From Amycolatopsis sp. A133 (GTDB lineage Bacteria; Actinomycetota; Actinomycetes; Mycobacteriales; Pseudonocardiaceae), in assembly GCF_031082405.1 (NCBI RefSeq), contig NZ_JAVHJU010000020.1, positions 1 through 64,000 of the forward strand: DNA of 64,000 nucleotides, in the 5' to 3' direction. Below the pieces are notes generated by a model. It was not told the origin of the DNA. It saw only the letters and a program-made list of their open reading frames with translations, and searched no databases. The position numbers and the translations under genes are program-made. This document shows positions 50,701 to 59,630 of this stretch, piece after piece. Every line of letters starts with the position of its first letter. Within the stretch, counting starts at the first letter, position 1.

Positions 50701-53700
50701 GTGCAGCACGTAGGCGGGGTGGCCGGCTTCCGGCTGCGCGATCGACGCCGACGCGCGCCCGGGTGCGGCGGTCACCCGGCGCAGGCCGCGGAACGCCGGG
50801 CCGTAGGACTGCCCCAGCTCGGCCAGCGCCCGGTAGACGTCGACCGGCTCCCCGGCGGTTTCCCCGAACGGCGCCGACGGCGTGCCGCCGGTGCCGATCC
50901 GCGCGGTGGCGTGCCGGACCCACGACCCGGACCTCGTGTGGACGCTCAGCTCGGTCCCGCGCAGGCTCGTCGTCAACTCGGTGTGCTCACCGAGCGGGAG
51001 CACCTCCTGCAGCTCGAGGTCGTGGACGCGCCCGCCGGGACCGGCCGCGGCGAGCGCGAGCTCGAGGAAGCCGGTGGCCGGGAACACCGGGGTGTCCCGC
51101 ACGGTGTGGCCGGCCAGCCACGGCAGCGCCGCCGTGCCGACGTCGGCGCGCCAGAGGTGACCGCCGCCGGGGTCCTCGATGTGCACGCCGAGCAACGGGT
51201 GGGCGCCGCCGCCGGTGCGGACGGTCCGGCGGGGCCAGAAGCGCTCGTGCCGCCAGACCGGGCCGGGCAGCTCGACCGGCGGCGTCTGCGGGCGGGCGGC
51301 CAGCAGCCCGGGACGGCCGAGCACGTGCAGCCGGGCGAGGCTGGTCAGGAACGCCGTCCGCTCGGCCTGCCGGCGGCTCGCCGACGGCAGGCCGAGCACG
51401 CCGGACTGCTCGATCGCGGCCAGCGCCACCGGGTGCGGCGAGATTTCGACGAAGACGGCGTGCCCGTCGCCGGCCGCCGCGGCCAGCGCCTGGCTGAACC
51501 GCACCGGACGGCGCAGGTTCGCCGCCCAGTACCCGACGTCGAACGCGGGTGTCTCCCGCGGATCGTCGAGCACGCTGGTGTAGCAGGGGATGCCGGGCGT
51601 TCCGGGAGCCAGCCCGGCGACCGCGGCGCGGAAGGGGCCGAGCACCGGCTCGACGGCGGCGGAGTGCCCGGCGCCCCCGACCGGCAGCCGCCGGGCGAGC
51701 CTGCCGAGGCCTTCGGCGTGCGCGACCACGGCTTCGACCGCGTCGGCGGCGCCGCTGATGGTGCACTGGGCCGGCGAGGCGTACACGGCGATGGTGACGT
51801 CGGGGAATTGCGCGAGCTCGGCCGGCGAGAGCTCGACCAGGGCCATCGCCCCGCCCCCGCGTTCGTCGAGTTCGGCGAGCAGCCGCGCCCGGGCGGCCAT
51901 GACCTTCAGGCCACCGGCGACATCGAGCGCCCCGGCCACGACCGCGGCGGCGACCTCGCCCATCGAGTGCCCGAGCACGGCGGCGGGCACGACACCGTGC
52001 GCCCGCCACAGCGCCGCGAGCGCGAGCTGCATCCCGAACAGGGCGAGCTGGGTCGCGGCGAGGTCGGGCAGTTCGCGCTCGAGCGCTTCGCGCAGCGAAA
52101 ACCCGGCTTCGGCACGGAAGACGGGGTCGAGAGCGTCGATTTCGGTGCGGAAGGCGGGTTCGGAGCGGAGCAGCTCGCGCCCCATGCCCGCCCACTGCGA
52201 ACCGTAACCGGAGAAGACGAAGACCACACCGCCATCCGCACCGAGCCCCCCAGCGCTCCGCCCGGCTCCCGAGCGCCCCAATGTGGCGTTGGTTGCGTCC
52301 AACGCACCGAACGCCACATTGGGTGCGTCCAACGCACCGAACGCCACATTGGGGCGCTCGATTCCGGCCGCCAGCGCGCGCAGTCCGTCGACCACGTCCT
52401 CCCGGCTCTCCGCGACCACCGCGCCGCGCACCGGCAGGTGGTCCCGCCGGTGCGCCAGCGTCGCCGCCACCGCGTCCAGGGGCGCCGAACCGTCTGCCAG
52501 CCAGTCCGCCAGCTCGCCCGCCCGTGCCCGCAGCGCCTCCGCCGACCGAGCCGAGAGTGCGAATACCTGCGGTCCGCCGACGTCCCCGGCCCGCGGCGGG
52601 AACGAAGCCGCCGGCCACTCCTCGAGCACGACGTGCGCGTTGGTGCCGCCGAAGCCGAACGCCGACACCCCGGCCCGCGCCGTCCCGGAGTAGCGCGGCC
52701 AGTCCGTGCCCGAGGCGGCCACCCGCAGCCCGGTGAAGTCGATGTGCGGGTTCGGCTCGCGGAAGTGCAGGCTCGGCGGCACCTTCCGGTGCGTCATCGC
52801 CAGCACGACCTTGAGCAGCCCGGTGATCCCGGCCGCGCCTTCGAGGTGCCCGAGGTTGCTCTTGACCGAACCGAGCAGCAGCGGCCGCTCCGGCGCACGC
52901 CCGGCCCCGAGCACCGCCGCCAGCGCCCCCGCCTCCAGCGGATCGCCCAGCGGCGTCCCGGTCCCGTGCGCCTCGACGTAGTCCACAGAGGACGGCTCGA
53001 CCCCGGCCGTGGCGTACGCGTCGCGGAGCAGCGCCGCCTGGGCGTCCGGGTTGGGCGCCGTCAAGCCGTTGGACCGGCCGTCGGAGTTCACCGCGCTGCC
53101 GCGGATCACCGCCAGCACCCGGTCCCCCGCCCGCCGCGCCGCCCGCAGCGGCTTCAGGACGACCGCGCCGCAGCCTTCGCCGCGGGCGATCCCGTCGGCG
53201 GCGGCGTCGAACGGCTTGCAGCGGCCGTCCGCGGCCAGCACGCCGGCCCGGTGGAACCCGGCGGTGATGCCCGGCGAAAGCAGGACGTTCACGCCGGCGA
53301 CGAGCGCGGTCTCGCTTTCGCCGCGACGCAGGCTCTGCACCGCCTGGTGCACCGCGACCAGCGAAGACGAGCACGCGGTGTCGAGGGTGAGGCTGGGGCC
53401 GCGCAGGTCGAGCAGGTACGACAGCCGGTTCGCCGCGATGCTCGCCGCCGCGCCGGTCCCGGACCAGACGTCGACGCCCGCGACGTCGGTCATCGTCAGT
53501 GCGCCGTACTCGGTGGCCGACAGCCCGACGAACACACCGGTCCGGCTGCCGCGCAGCGTGGACGGCGGGATCCCGGCGTGCTCCAGCGCCGCCCACACGA
53601 CCTCCAGGAGGAGGCGCTGCTGCGGGTCCATCGCCTCGGCCTCGCGCGGGGTGATGCCGAAGAACGCCGCGTCGAACCCGGCGACGTCCTCGAGGAATCC

Positions 53701-54126
53701 GCCGCGCGACGGCACGCCGGCGAGGTCTTCGGCGGGGACGAACGTCTCCCAGCGGCCTTCGGGGACGTCGCCGGTGCCGTCGCCGCCCGCGTCGAGGAAG
53801 CGCCAGAAGGCCTCCGGCGACTCGATCCCGCCGGGCAGGCGGCAGCCGAGACCGACGACCGCGATCGGCTCGCCGTCTTCCGGCAGGGGCACGTACGCCG
53901 ATGCACTATCCACAGTGGACAGGTGGTCGGCCAGCGCGGTGATCGTGGGGTACTGCCACACCAGGGTCGGGGCCAGGGAGCGGCCGGTGAACCGGCCGAG
54001 GTCGCCCGCGAGGCTGGTCGCGTCCCGCGAGGACAGGCCGGTTTCGTGCAGCGGCCGGTCGGGGTCGACCTCGCCGATCCGGGCGATGAGCCAAGCGCGG
54101 ATCGCCGCGGCGTCGGGCGCGCTCAT
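47719..54126 (-). CDS. Type I polyketide synthase ACP-KS-AT-DH-KR-ACP-(ACP)-TE
   Basis: 2135 residues. N-terminal ACP 1-75 (pantetheine serine in [13 protein letters not shown], Ser33); KS 87-510 (DTACSSS Cys252, [11 protein letters not shown]is387, KSNLGHLEG His427); AT 634-935 (VLGHSMGEV Ser721; the specificity site reads GGAGHSAAV instead of YASH or HAFH); DH 975-1245 (His1007, but [10 protein letters not shown] has D for the usual G; Asp1147 in ALADACLH); KR 1340-1645 (GGLGGLGL, Tyr1560); ACP 1675-1750 (GLDSL Ser1709); a carrier-like region 1801-1870 whose GGTPAQ lacks the serine; TE 1875-2135 (GGWSFGG Ser1952, GDHVSMI). No ER. Start ATG 54126 overlaps the FAAL stop. N-terminal ACP and TE match Pks13, the internal reducing domains do not, so it probably elongates and partly reduces a FAAL-loaded fatty chain. 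Confidence 0.93.
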   Translation of the reverse strand: MSAPDAAAIRAWLIARIGEVDPDRPLHETGLSSRDATSLAGDLGRFTGRSLAPTLVWQYPTITALADHLSTVDSASAYVPLPEDGEPIAVVGLGCRLPGGIESPEAFWRFLDAGGDGTGDVPEGRWETFVPAEDLAGVPSRGGFLEDVAGFDAAFFGITPREAEAMDPQQRLLLEVVWAALEHAGIPPSTLRGSRTGVFVGLSATEYGALTMTDVAGVDVWSGTGAAASIAANRLSYLLDLRGPSLTLDTACSSSLVAVHQAVQSLRRGESETALVAGVNVLLSPGITAGFHRAGVLAADGRCKPFDAAADGIARGEGCGAVVLKPLRAARRAGDRVLAVIRGSAVNSDGRSNGLTAPNPDAQAALLRDAYATAGVEPSSVDYVEAHGTGTPLGDPLEAGALAAVLGAGRAPERPLLLGSVKSNLGHLEGAAGITGLLKVVLAMTHRKVPPSLHFREPNPHIDFTGLRVAASGTDWPRYSGTARAGVSAFGFGGTNAHVVLEEWPAASFPPRAGDVGGPQVFALSARSAEALRARAGELADWLADGSAPLDAVAATLAHRRDHLPVRGAVVAESREDVVDGLRALAAGIERPNVAFGALDAPNVAFGALDATNATLGRSGAGRSAGGLGADGGVVFVFSGYGSQWAGMGRELLRSEPAFRTEIDALDPVFRAEAGFSLREALERELPDLAATQLALFGMQLALAALWRAHGVVPAAVLGHSMGEVAAAVVAGALDVAGGLKVMAARARLLAELDERGGGAMALVELSPAELAQFPDVTIAVYASPAQCTISGAADAVEAVVAHAEGLGRLARRLPVGGAGHSAAVEPVLGPFRAAVAGLAPGTPGIPCYTSVLDDPRETPAFDVGYWAANLRRPVRFSQALAAAAGDGHAVFVEISPHPVALAAIEQSGVLGLPSASRRQAERTAFLTSLARLHVLGRPGLLAARPQTPPVELPGPVWRHERFWPRRTVRTGGGAHPLLGVHIEDPGGGHLWRADVGTAALPWLAGHTVRDTPVFPATGFLELALAAAGPGGRVHDLELQEVLPLGEHTELTTSLRGTELSVHTRSGSWVRHATARIGTGGTPSAPFGETAGEPVDVYRALAELGQSYGPAFRGLRRVTAAPGRASASIAQPEAGHPAYVLHPALADACLHALAAAVGEADALYLPLTIGEVVVDGDPRRGVRVDAVLRPAEESGDGVLGSVQLVDADDVVLVEFRDVYCRRYRDAALARLLFEAAWQPCALPAAPERDHRWIVLSDDDVSREFAGDDVRTARLGDRAELAKLLRDGEPTAVLALLGEAGDPDPARGAQLTGTLTGVVAELAELPAAPRLWLVTPGAHAVEPGERGDPGSAALRGLVRVLAFEHPELRVSQVDCGADRLRDEVRADGPDDEIAWRGDVRYTRRLARPGVGDPVREPVRDGAYVITGGLGGLGLAAAKWLAGRGATRLVLNSRHAADPGLGDLGIDVRVVPGDIAAPGTAETLVAVAVEGGVPLRGVLHAAGVLADGAAISLDGDALEAVWRPKALGAWRLHEATAGHDLDWWLVYSSAAALFGSPGQAAYATANAWADALVTWRRAQGLPAATIGWGAWGEVGAAAGSANPVLAPLATGEALAALDFVLARDLAATGVARVDSGTVLELFPRLAQRPFFSLFSPRASTSTWDGLDALRGGSPEAARAAIAGHLAGLVADLLGLAEVDRTVPLTRLGLDSLSAMRARGAVERDFGLPLPIPLLLRGASLAELAGHLAEQAGFGAEDDESRSVEPLNPTERAGSGPASRVHAGPLDPTEPPTPAGPRDPAERWVARHWRAVLGGPEPSVHEDFFAAGGTPAQAQTLRATFAEHLTAVPDTDRLFATPTVAALADLLRAELEGRGGGHMRLLRDGVSAAPVFLFHPAGGTASVYRELARLLPEGAPVYGFERLDDEDTVETKAARYAELVRTVQPHGPYRLGGWSFGGCLAYETARRLGGAEVVFLIDTILPLPAPGTPAGELLLDRFDRFAGHISQTYGVPFEVPRDELARLDEDAQIRWVMAKLTEQVPDMGAGVLKHQYESYVDARVAERYTPARYDGRVVLLRAREPHPLTTALDPRYLRTDDTLGWDEYCGALEVVRVPGDHVSMIDPPHVAVLAERLGTVVR
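52271..52359. repeat. Inverted and tandem repeat element inside the PKS gene
   Basis: Two perfect 20-base inverted copies (52271-52290 and 52340-52359) enclose two exact 30-base tandem units (52294-52323 and 52324-52353). It is in frame and encodes [26 protein letters not shown] in the linker between KS and AT (residues 590-619), where it does no obvious harm. I recall similar AATGTGGCGTT-type repeats from Amycolatopsis genomes, but cannot check that here. Confidence 0.88.
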
Positions 54127-55874
54127 CCGAGCCGCCGCGCGGTGAGCGCACCGTCCAGGTAGGACTTCCGGCACCGGGCGCGGCTGATCTTGCCGCTGGA
54201 GGTGCGGGGAACCTCGCCGGGGGCGAGGAAGACGACGTCGTGCAGGCGCAGGCCGTGCCCGGCCGAAACCGCCGCGCGCACGGCCGCCGCGGCCGCGGCG
54301 ATGTCGGCTTCGGTGTCCTTCGCGCGTTCCAGGACGACGACCGCGGCTTCGCTGTCGCCGCTGTCGATCGCGAAGGCCGCGGCCGAGTGCGGCCGGACGG
54401 CCGGGTGGTCCTCCGCGGTCTGCTCGATGTCCTGCGGGTAGTGGTTGCGGCCGTCGACGACGACCAAGTCCTTCAGGCGGCCCGTCACGAACAGCTCGCC
54501 GTCGAAGAGCACGCCGAGGTCACCGGTCGCCAGCCAGCCCTCGCCGGTGTCCGGATCGAGCGGCGGCAGGCCGAAGGTGGCCACCGACGCTTCGGCGCGG
54601 CCCCAGTAACCCCGGCCGACGTTCGGGCCGCTGACCCGGATTTCGCCGACCTCGCCCGGTTCGGCGGGCTCCCCGGTCACCGGGTCGGCGATCCGCACGC
54701 GCTGCCCGACCGGGTGGCCGCACGAAACGAGCGTCGTGGCGGACGCGCCCGCGGTGCCGGGCACGGCGTACCCGGCGGCGAGCCGGTCCCGGTCGAACGT
54801 CACCTGCCGGGGCGGTTTTCCCGCCTCGGTGACGGAAACCAGCACGGTGGCCTCTGCCAGCCCGTAGGACGATCGGTGGACCTCCGGCCGCAGGCCGCAT
54901 TCGGCGAAGGCGTCCTGGAACCTCGCGATCGTGGCCGGCAGCACCGGTTCGCTGCCGTTGATCAGCGAGACCACCCGGCTCAGCTCCAGGTAGATCTTGT
55001 CGGCCTCGGTGACGCGCGAAGCGCAGTAGGCGTAGGCGAAGTTGGGCGCGGCGCTGATCGCGCCGGGACTGGCCGAAAGCGCACGCAGCCAGCGCGCGGG
55101 CCGTTCGATGAACGCCAGCGGATCCATCAGGACCGAAGCGAGACCACCGGCCATGGGCGCGCCGATGCCGAGGATGAGCCCCATGTCGTGGAACAGCGGC
55201 AGCCAGCTGACCGTCGAGGTGGTCCCGCTCTCGGCACCGTAGGCGGCGCAGGCCTGGCGGGCGTTGGCGAGCACGTTGCGGTGGGTCAGCACGACCCCGG
55301 CGGGGGAGCGCGTGGATCCCGAGGTGTACTGCAGGTAGGCCGGGGCACCGGGGTCGGGCCGGGGCCAGTCCCGGGGCCCGGGCGCGATCGTGGGCACGGC
55401 GTCGACGGCGAGCACGACCGGGTCGACCGGCGTGCCGGCGAGGAACCGGGTGACCGCCTCGCGCTCCCCGGCCGTGGTCAGCACGACGCGCGGGCCGCAG
55501 TCGGCGAGCACCGCGGCCAGCCGGCCCGCGTGCCCGGGCAGGCCGGGCGGGAACAACGGCACGGCGATCAGGCCGGCCCGCAGCGCGGCCAGGAACGCGA
55601 CGACGTAGTCGGCGGACTGCCCGGCCAGCACCGCCGCCCGCTCGCCCGGACCGGCCACTTCGGACAGCCGGGCCGCGGCCGCGTCGACCCGTTCGTCGAG
55701 CTCGCGCCAGGTGAGCGTGACCGCCCGGCCGTCCGCGCCGTCGCGGTGGTCCAGGTGGGTCACGGCGATCCGGTCGCCGAGGCGGCGGGCCCAGTGACCC
55801 AGCAGGGTCGCGAAGGACTCGCCGTCGGCGTCGGGGGCACCGGTGACGGGAACCGGCTGGGAAATGGTTTCCAT
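54123..55874 (-). CDS. fadD32: Fatty acyl-AMP ligase (FadD32-like)
   Basis: 583 residues, ANL superfamily, FAAL branch. LQYTSGSTRSPAGVVLTHRN is the ATP loop, WLPLFHDMGLILGIGAPMAGG and SSYGLAEATVLVSVTE the acyl pocket and A5 motif, GWLATGDLGVLFDGELFVTGRLKDLVVVDGRNHYPQDIE the C-terminal hinge, in the form seen in FAALs. PRTSSGKISRARCRKSYLDG carries the last lysine. FAALs load fatty acyl chains directly on the N-terminal ACP of the partner PKS, here the gene overlapping its stop. FadD32 symbol is by synteny with fadD32-pks13-accD4; its product may differ in chain length. ATG 55874. Confidence 0.88.
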   Translation of the reverse strand: METISQPVPVTGAPDADGESFATLLGHWARRLGDRIAVTHLDHRDGADGRAVTLTWRELDERVDAAAARLSEVAGPGERAAVLAGQSADYVVAFLAALRAGLIAVPLFPPGLPGHAGRLAAVLADCGPRVVLTTAGEREAVTRFLAGTPVDPVVLAVDAVPTIAPGPRDWPRPDPGAPAYLQYTSGSTRSPAGVVLTHRNVLANARQACAAYGAESGTTSTVSWLPLFHDMGLILGIGAPMAGGLASVLMDPLAFIERPARWLRALSASPGAISAAPNFAYAYCASRVTEADKIYLELSRVVSLINGSEPVLPATIARFQDAFAECGLRPEVHRSSYGLAEATVLVSVTEAGKPPRQVTFDRDRLAAGYAVPGTAGASATTLVSCGHPVGQRVRIADPVTGEPAEPGEVGEIRVSGPNVGRGYWGRAEASVATFGLPPLDPDTGEGWLATGDLGVLFDGELFVTGRLKDLVVVDGRNHYPQDIEQTAEDHPAVRPHSAAAFAIDSGDSEAAVVVLERAKDTEADIAAAAAAVRAAVSAGHGLRLHDVVFLAPGEVPRTSSGKISRARCRKSYLDGALTARRLG

Positions 55875-55966
55875 GCATCCTCGCAGAGAGCGTTTACCGG
55901 CGCAGTGAATAACCGCGCCGGTGCGGTTGTCAACGAATCATTCCCGGATACTCATGCGGAAACGGG

Positions 55967-57352
55967 TTACGGGACAGCACGTTTGTCACGCGGCGACGAG
56001 GTCCCGGCGGAACGGCGCTGCGGCACGCGCACCGCCAGCAGCGCGCCGGCGAACGTCAGCCCGGCCGCGGCGAGCAGGCCCGCGGTGTACCCGCCGGCCA
56101 GTGCCGCGCCGGCGGGCGCGCCCGCTTCGAGCCCCGCCGCGCGCACCGCCGTCAGAACCGCACCGATCAGCGCGACGCCGAGCGCGCTCGACAGCTCCCG
56201 GGCCGCGGTGAGCAGTCCCGACGCCGTGCCGGAATGCCGCTCCGCCACCACCTCGAGCGCGTGCGAGGTCATCGGGACCGTGAAGGCCGAGCCCGCGCCG
56301 ATGAGGACCATGCCCGGCAGCCGTGGCCACAGCTCGGGAACGTGGTTGACCGCGGCGAGGGCGAGCAGGCCGGCACCGACCACGGCCAGCCCCGCCGCCA
56401 CCGTCCGATGTGGACCGTGGCGGGCGACGGCCACCGGCACCAGCGGCGTCGCGGCGACGACGGCCACCGCGACGCCGGCCAGCGGGAGCCCGGCGCCGAC
56501 CGGGCCGAGCCCGAGGAACTCCTGGTGCAGCAACGGCGTGAAGAAGAAGATCCCGGAGATCCCGAGCCCCCACAGCAGCTGTAGGGCGAGCGAGCCCAGG
56601 AACACGCGGTTCCCGGTCAGGGCCGCCGGGAGCAGCCGCTCGGCCGCCCGCCGTTCCCGGACGAGGAACGCCACCCCGCACACGGCCCCCGCGGCCAGCA
56701 GCGGGAGCCGGGCCCGTGGCTCGGCCAGCGCGGTGGTCGGCAGCACCAGGCTCGCCGTCACCAGGACCATCGCCGACGCCGGTGGCGCACGGGTGCCGGC
56801 GCCGCGGCCGGGCGGCACCGTCCCCGGCACCAGGACGAGCATCGCGGCGACGAACGGGAGGTTGACGAAGAAGATCCAGGCCCAGCCCAGGTAGGCGCTC
56901 AGGACACCGCCGAGCGCGGGGCCCAGCGCCAGCGCGGCCGCCAGGCACGCCGTCCACACCGCCGCGCCGAGCGTCCGGCCGCGTGCGTCGAGGTTGGTCC
57001 GCAGCAGGCTCAGCAGCCCCGGCACCAGGAACGCGGCCGCCACGCCCTGGAGCACCCGGGCGGCGACCAGCAGCCACGCCGAGCCCGCCAACCCGCCCGC
57101 CGCCGCGCCGAGGCCGAACGCGAGCAGAGCGGCCACCAGGACCGGCCGGCGTCCCCAGCGATCGATCAGCGTGCCCGCGACGAGCAGGAGCCCGGCGAAC
57201 GGCAGCATGTACCCGAGCGCGATCCACTGCAGCGCCCCGAGGTCCAGGGCGAGGTCACGGGCGATCGACGGCACGCCCGCCGCGACGATCGTGTTGTCCA
57301 GCGTCGTGACGAAGGCGCCGAGCGCGAGCACCACCAGGGTCCGCCGGGTCAT
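55967..57352 (-). CDS. MFS transporter (drug:H+ antiporter, DHA2-like)
   Basis: 461 residues, about 14 membrane helices starting with TLVVLALGAFVTTLDNTIVAAGVPSI, which carries the LDNTIV motif of DHA2 exporters. GTLIDRWGRRPVLVAALLAFG is motif A (D-x-x-G-R-R). VLQGVAAAFLVPGLLSLL is motif C-like. Its ATG (57352) overlaps the MMPL stop (ATGA), so both transporters are made together; a very long open frame that runs across the MMPL gene in another phase is rejected. It is 92 bases upstream of the FAAL gene on the same strand and may export the product or a precursor, or give resistance. Confidence 0.92.
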   Translation of the reverse strand: MTRRTLVVLALGAFVTTLDNTIVAAGVPSIARDLALDLGALQWIALGYMLPFAGLLLVAGTLIDRWGRRPVLVAALLAFGLGAAAGGLAGSAWLLVAARVLQGVAAAFLVPGLLSLLRTNLDARGRTLGAAVWTACLAAALALGPALGGVLSAYLGWAWIFFVNLPFVAAMLVLVPGTVPPGRGAGTRAPPASAMVLVTASLVLPTTALAEPRARLPLLAAGAVCGVAFLVRERRAAERLLPAALTGNRVFLGSLALQLLWGLGISGIFFFTPLLHQEFLGLGPVGAGLPLAGVAVAVVAATPLVPVAVARHGPHRTVAAGLAVVGAGLLALAAVNHVPELWPRLPGMVLIGAGSAFTVPMTSHALEVVAERHSGTASGLLTAARELSSALGVALIGAVLTAVRAAGLEAGAPAGAALAGGYTAGLLAAAGLTFAGALLAVRVPQRRSAGTSSPRDKRAVP

Positions 57353-59349
57353 CGCACGCTCCCCGCCAGTTCGCCGGCGACCGCGGCTTTCCGGCGCGGG
57401 AACCACCAGTTCGCCGCACCGAACCGGGCCATCACCGCCGGGACGAGCACGCACCGGACCACGACCGCGTCCAGGAGCACGGCGACGGTCAGCCCGACGC
57501 CCGCTTCGCGCACCACCCGGGCGTCCACGAAGGCGAACGACACGAACACCAGCGCCATGATCAGCGCGGCCGCGGTGATCGTCCGGCCGGTCGCCGCGAC
57601 GCCGTCGACCACCGCCGCCCGCGTGTCGCCGTGGCGGCGCCAGGCCTCCTGGATGCGGGCGATGAGGAAGACCTCGTAGTCCATCGACAGCCCGAACAAC
57701 CCGGCGAACAGGAAGACGGGCAGGTACGGCTCGATCGGGCCGCCGAAGGCGAACACCACCGCGCCGGTCGTCGCGGCCGCGGTCAGCAGGTTCATCACCG
57801 CCGCGGTGAGCGGGATCAGCACGCTGCGGAACACCCAGGCGAGCAGCAGGACCGAAATCCCGACGACGGCGGCGAGGAACAGCGGCAGCCGCGCGGTGAT
57901 CGCCGCGGAAAAGTCGGCCCGGGCCGCCACGACCCCGCCGACGTGGGCGTCCGGGCTGCCGAGGATCCGGGCCATCACCCGCGTCGAGGCCAGCAGTTCG
58001 CCGGTGGCCGGGTCGTCGGGCGCCGTCCGCGGGCGCACCGTGAGCAGCCAGACGTCCCCGGGCAGTGCGGCGGGCGGCCCGACGTCGGCGCTCGCGAGCA
58101 GCGCTTCCCGCAACTGGCCCACCGAGGAGCCGCCCGTCCCGGTCACCAGCAGCGGGGCGTCCGCGCCCGGCCCGAAGCCCTCTTCCAGCAGTTCGGCGGC
58201 GGTCCGCGTGACGCTGCCGGGCGGGTCGAGGGCGGCGTCCGGCACGCCGAGCCGCAGCCCGGTCATCGGCAGCGCGAGCACGGCCACGACCAGCAGGGCC
58301 GCCAGGGTGTACGGGCCGGGGCGAGCGGTCACCGAGCGCGCGAGCCGGGCCCACCCGCCGTCGCCGCCCTCCGGGCGCGGGCTCATCCGGCGGGCAAGCG
58401 GCCGCAGCAGCGCGGGCAGCAGGGTGAGCGCGGCGAAGGCCGTCAGCAGCACCGAGACCGCGGCGGCCACCGCGATCCCGGTCAGGAACGGCAGGCCGAC
58501 CGTGAGCATGCCGGCCAGGGAAACGCACACGGTGACGCCGGCGAAGACCACGCTGCGCCCGGAGGTCGCGGCCGCGACGGCCAGCGCCGCCGCCGGCCCG
58601 GCGCCTTCCCCGCGACCCTGCCGGTAGCGGGTGAGCACGAACAGCGCGTAGTCGACGCCGACCCCGAGCCCGAGCAGCGCGGCGATCTCGGTGCTGATCT
58701 TCGGCAGGGTCGTGACGTGCGACAACAGGGTCACGGCGGCGAGCGCGCAGCCGACCGAAACCGACGCGGTGAGCACCGGGAGCAGGACGCAGCTCACCGA
58801 GCCGAAGGCCACCAGCAGGACCACGGCCGCGGCGAGCAGGCCGATCCCGGCGTTGCCCAGGTCCGGCGCGGCGGCCGTCATCGCGGCGAGCTCGCCGGAG
58901 GCCCCGGCGGTGAGGCCGCCGGCGTCGCGGAGGACGGCGGCCAGCGCGTCGGCCGTCCCCTGCCCGAGGTCGGCGGCCGGGGCGTCGAAGCGCACGGTGA
59001 GCACCGCGGTCCGCCGGTCGGCGGACAGCTCGCCGGGCGGCGGGCCGGCGGAAACGACGTGGGGCAGTGCCGCGAGCCGGGCGGCGAGAGCGTCGAGCCG
59101 GGCGCGGCCCGTGCCGCTGTCGACGGGCCCCTCCGGCGAGCGGACGACCACGCGTTCCGCGGCGCCACCGGCACCGGCCCCGCGCAGGAGGTTCGCCGCC
59201 GCCGTGCTGTCGGCGGCGGGCAGGTCCACCGTGTCGCGGAAGGCCGCGCCGGTGTGCAACGCGGCGGCACCGAGCCCGCCCAGCGCCACCAGCCACAGCA
59301 CGACGACGATCCCGGCGCGGCGGAAGCACCAGGAAACGAGCGCCGTCAT
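57349..59349 (-). CDS. MMPL/RND-family membrane exporter
   Basis: 666 residues. First helix AGIVVVLWLVALGGLGAAAL, then an external domain (about 35-165), helices 2-6 (165-310), a cytoplasmic link, helix 7 (about 350), a second external domain, and helices 8-12 (500-650). The paired proton-relay motifs GLGVGVDYALFVLTRYRQG and LFGLSMDYEVFLIARIQEA are diagnostic of MMPL proteins. Mycobacterial MmpL3 exports trehalose monomycolate made by the Pks13 locus; this MMPL is next to a Pks13-like locus, so lipid export is plausible. First gene of the minus transcript; the upstream region has a GTTTGTC/GACAAAC repeat. Confidence 0.92.
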   Translation of the reverse strand: MTALVSWCFRRAGIVVVLWLVALGGLGAAALHTGAAFRDTVDLPAADSTAAANLLRGAGAGGAAERVVVRSPEGPVDSGTGRARLDALAARLAALPHVVSAGPPPGELSADRRTAVLTVRFDAPAADLGQGTADALAAVLRDAGGLTAGASGELAAMTAAAPDLGNAGIGLLAAAVVLLVAFGSVSCVLLPVLTASVSVGCALAAVTLLSHVTTLPKISTEIAALLGLGVGVDYALFVLTRYRQGRGEGAGPAAALAVAAATSGRSVVFAGVTVCVSLAGMLTVGLPFLTGIAVAAAVSVLLTAFAALTLLPALLRPLARRMSPRPEGGDGGWARLARSVTARPGPYTLAALLVVAVLALPMTGLRLGVPDAALDPPGSVTRTAAELLEEGFGPGADAPLLVTGTGGSSVGQLREALLASADVGPPAALPGDVWLLTVRPRTAPDDPATGELLASTRVMARILGSPDAHVGGVVAARADFSAAITARLPLFLAAVVGISVLLLAWVFRSVLIPLTAAVMNLLTAAATTGAVVFAFGGPIEPYLPVFLFAGLFGLSMDYEVFLIARIQEAWRRHGDTRAAVVDGVAATGRTITAAALIMALVFVSFAFVDARVVREAGVGLTVAVLLDAVVVRCVLVPAVMARFGAANWWFPRRKAAVAGELAGSVR

Positions 59350-59463
59350 CGGTGTTCTCCTCCCGGGTGCCGGTTGATCACGCTAACAACGGGAAGGGCG
59401 CGAAGATACCGTCCCCGCTGACAAATCGAATCCCGGAAACCTTTGCCGCGGTTAGTGATCCTG

Positions 59464-59485
59464 GTTTGTCCGGCAGGTGACAAAC
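59464..59485. promoter_or_regulatory. Inverted repeat GTTTGTC-N8-GACAAAC
   Basis: Perfect seven-base arms (59464-59470 and 59479-59485) lie in the 281-base gap between the MMPL gene (-) and the PucR-type gene (+). An extra TGACAAAT half-site is at 59419-59426. It is a candidate operator for the adjacent PucR regulator acting on the exporter/PKS locus. I see no gene elsewhere in this gap. Confidence 0.55.
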
Positions 59486-59630
59486 TTCGGTGCGGCCGTT
59501 GAGTCCCGCGTGACAGAACCCGCTCCGGGCTCAGGGAAGGCGGTTGCCAAGTCCGATCGCGTGTGAGTACATGACCTCCGCGCCGACGACGGCGCGAACT
59601 CTCCACGAGGTGCGGCGAGGGGTGTGTGCC

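Noticed and set aside
47761..54162. A 2133-codon open frame on the plus strand antisense to the whole PKS gene
   Set aside because: High GC content removes stops from the opposite frame. The peptide is Arg/Gly/Val-rich with no domain, while the minus strand has complete PKS motifs.
55967..59329. A 1120-codon minus frame covering MFS and MMPL genes
   Set aside because: Only the part from ATG 57352 has MFS motifs; the upstream part overlaps the true MMPL gene in another phase and is Arg-rich.
43203..59349. Straight mycolic acid biosynthesis locus
   Set aside because: Gene order matches, but the PKS has DH and KR domains and the carrier arrangement differs, so the product cannot be assumed to be mycolate.
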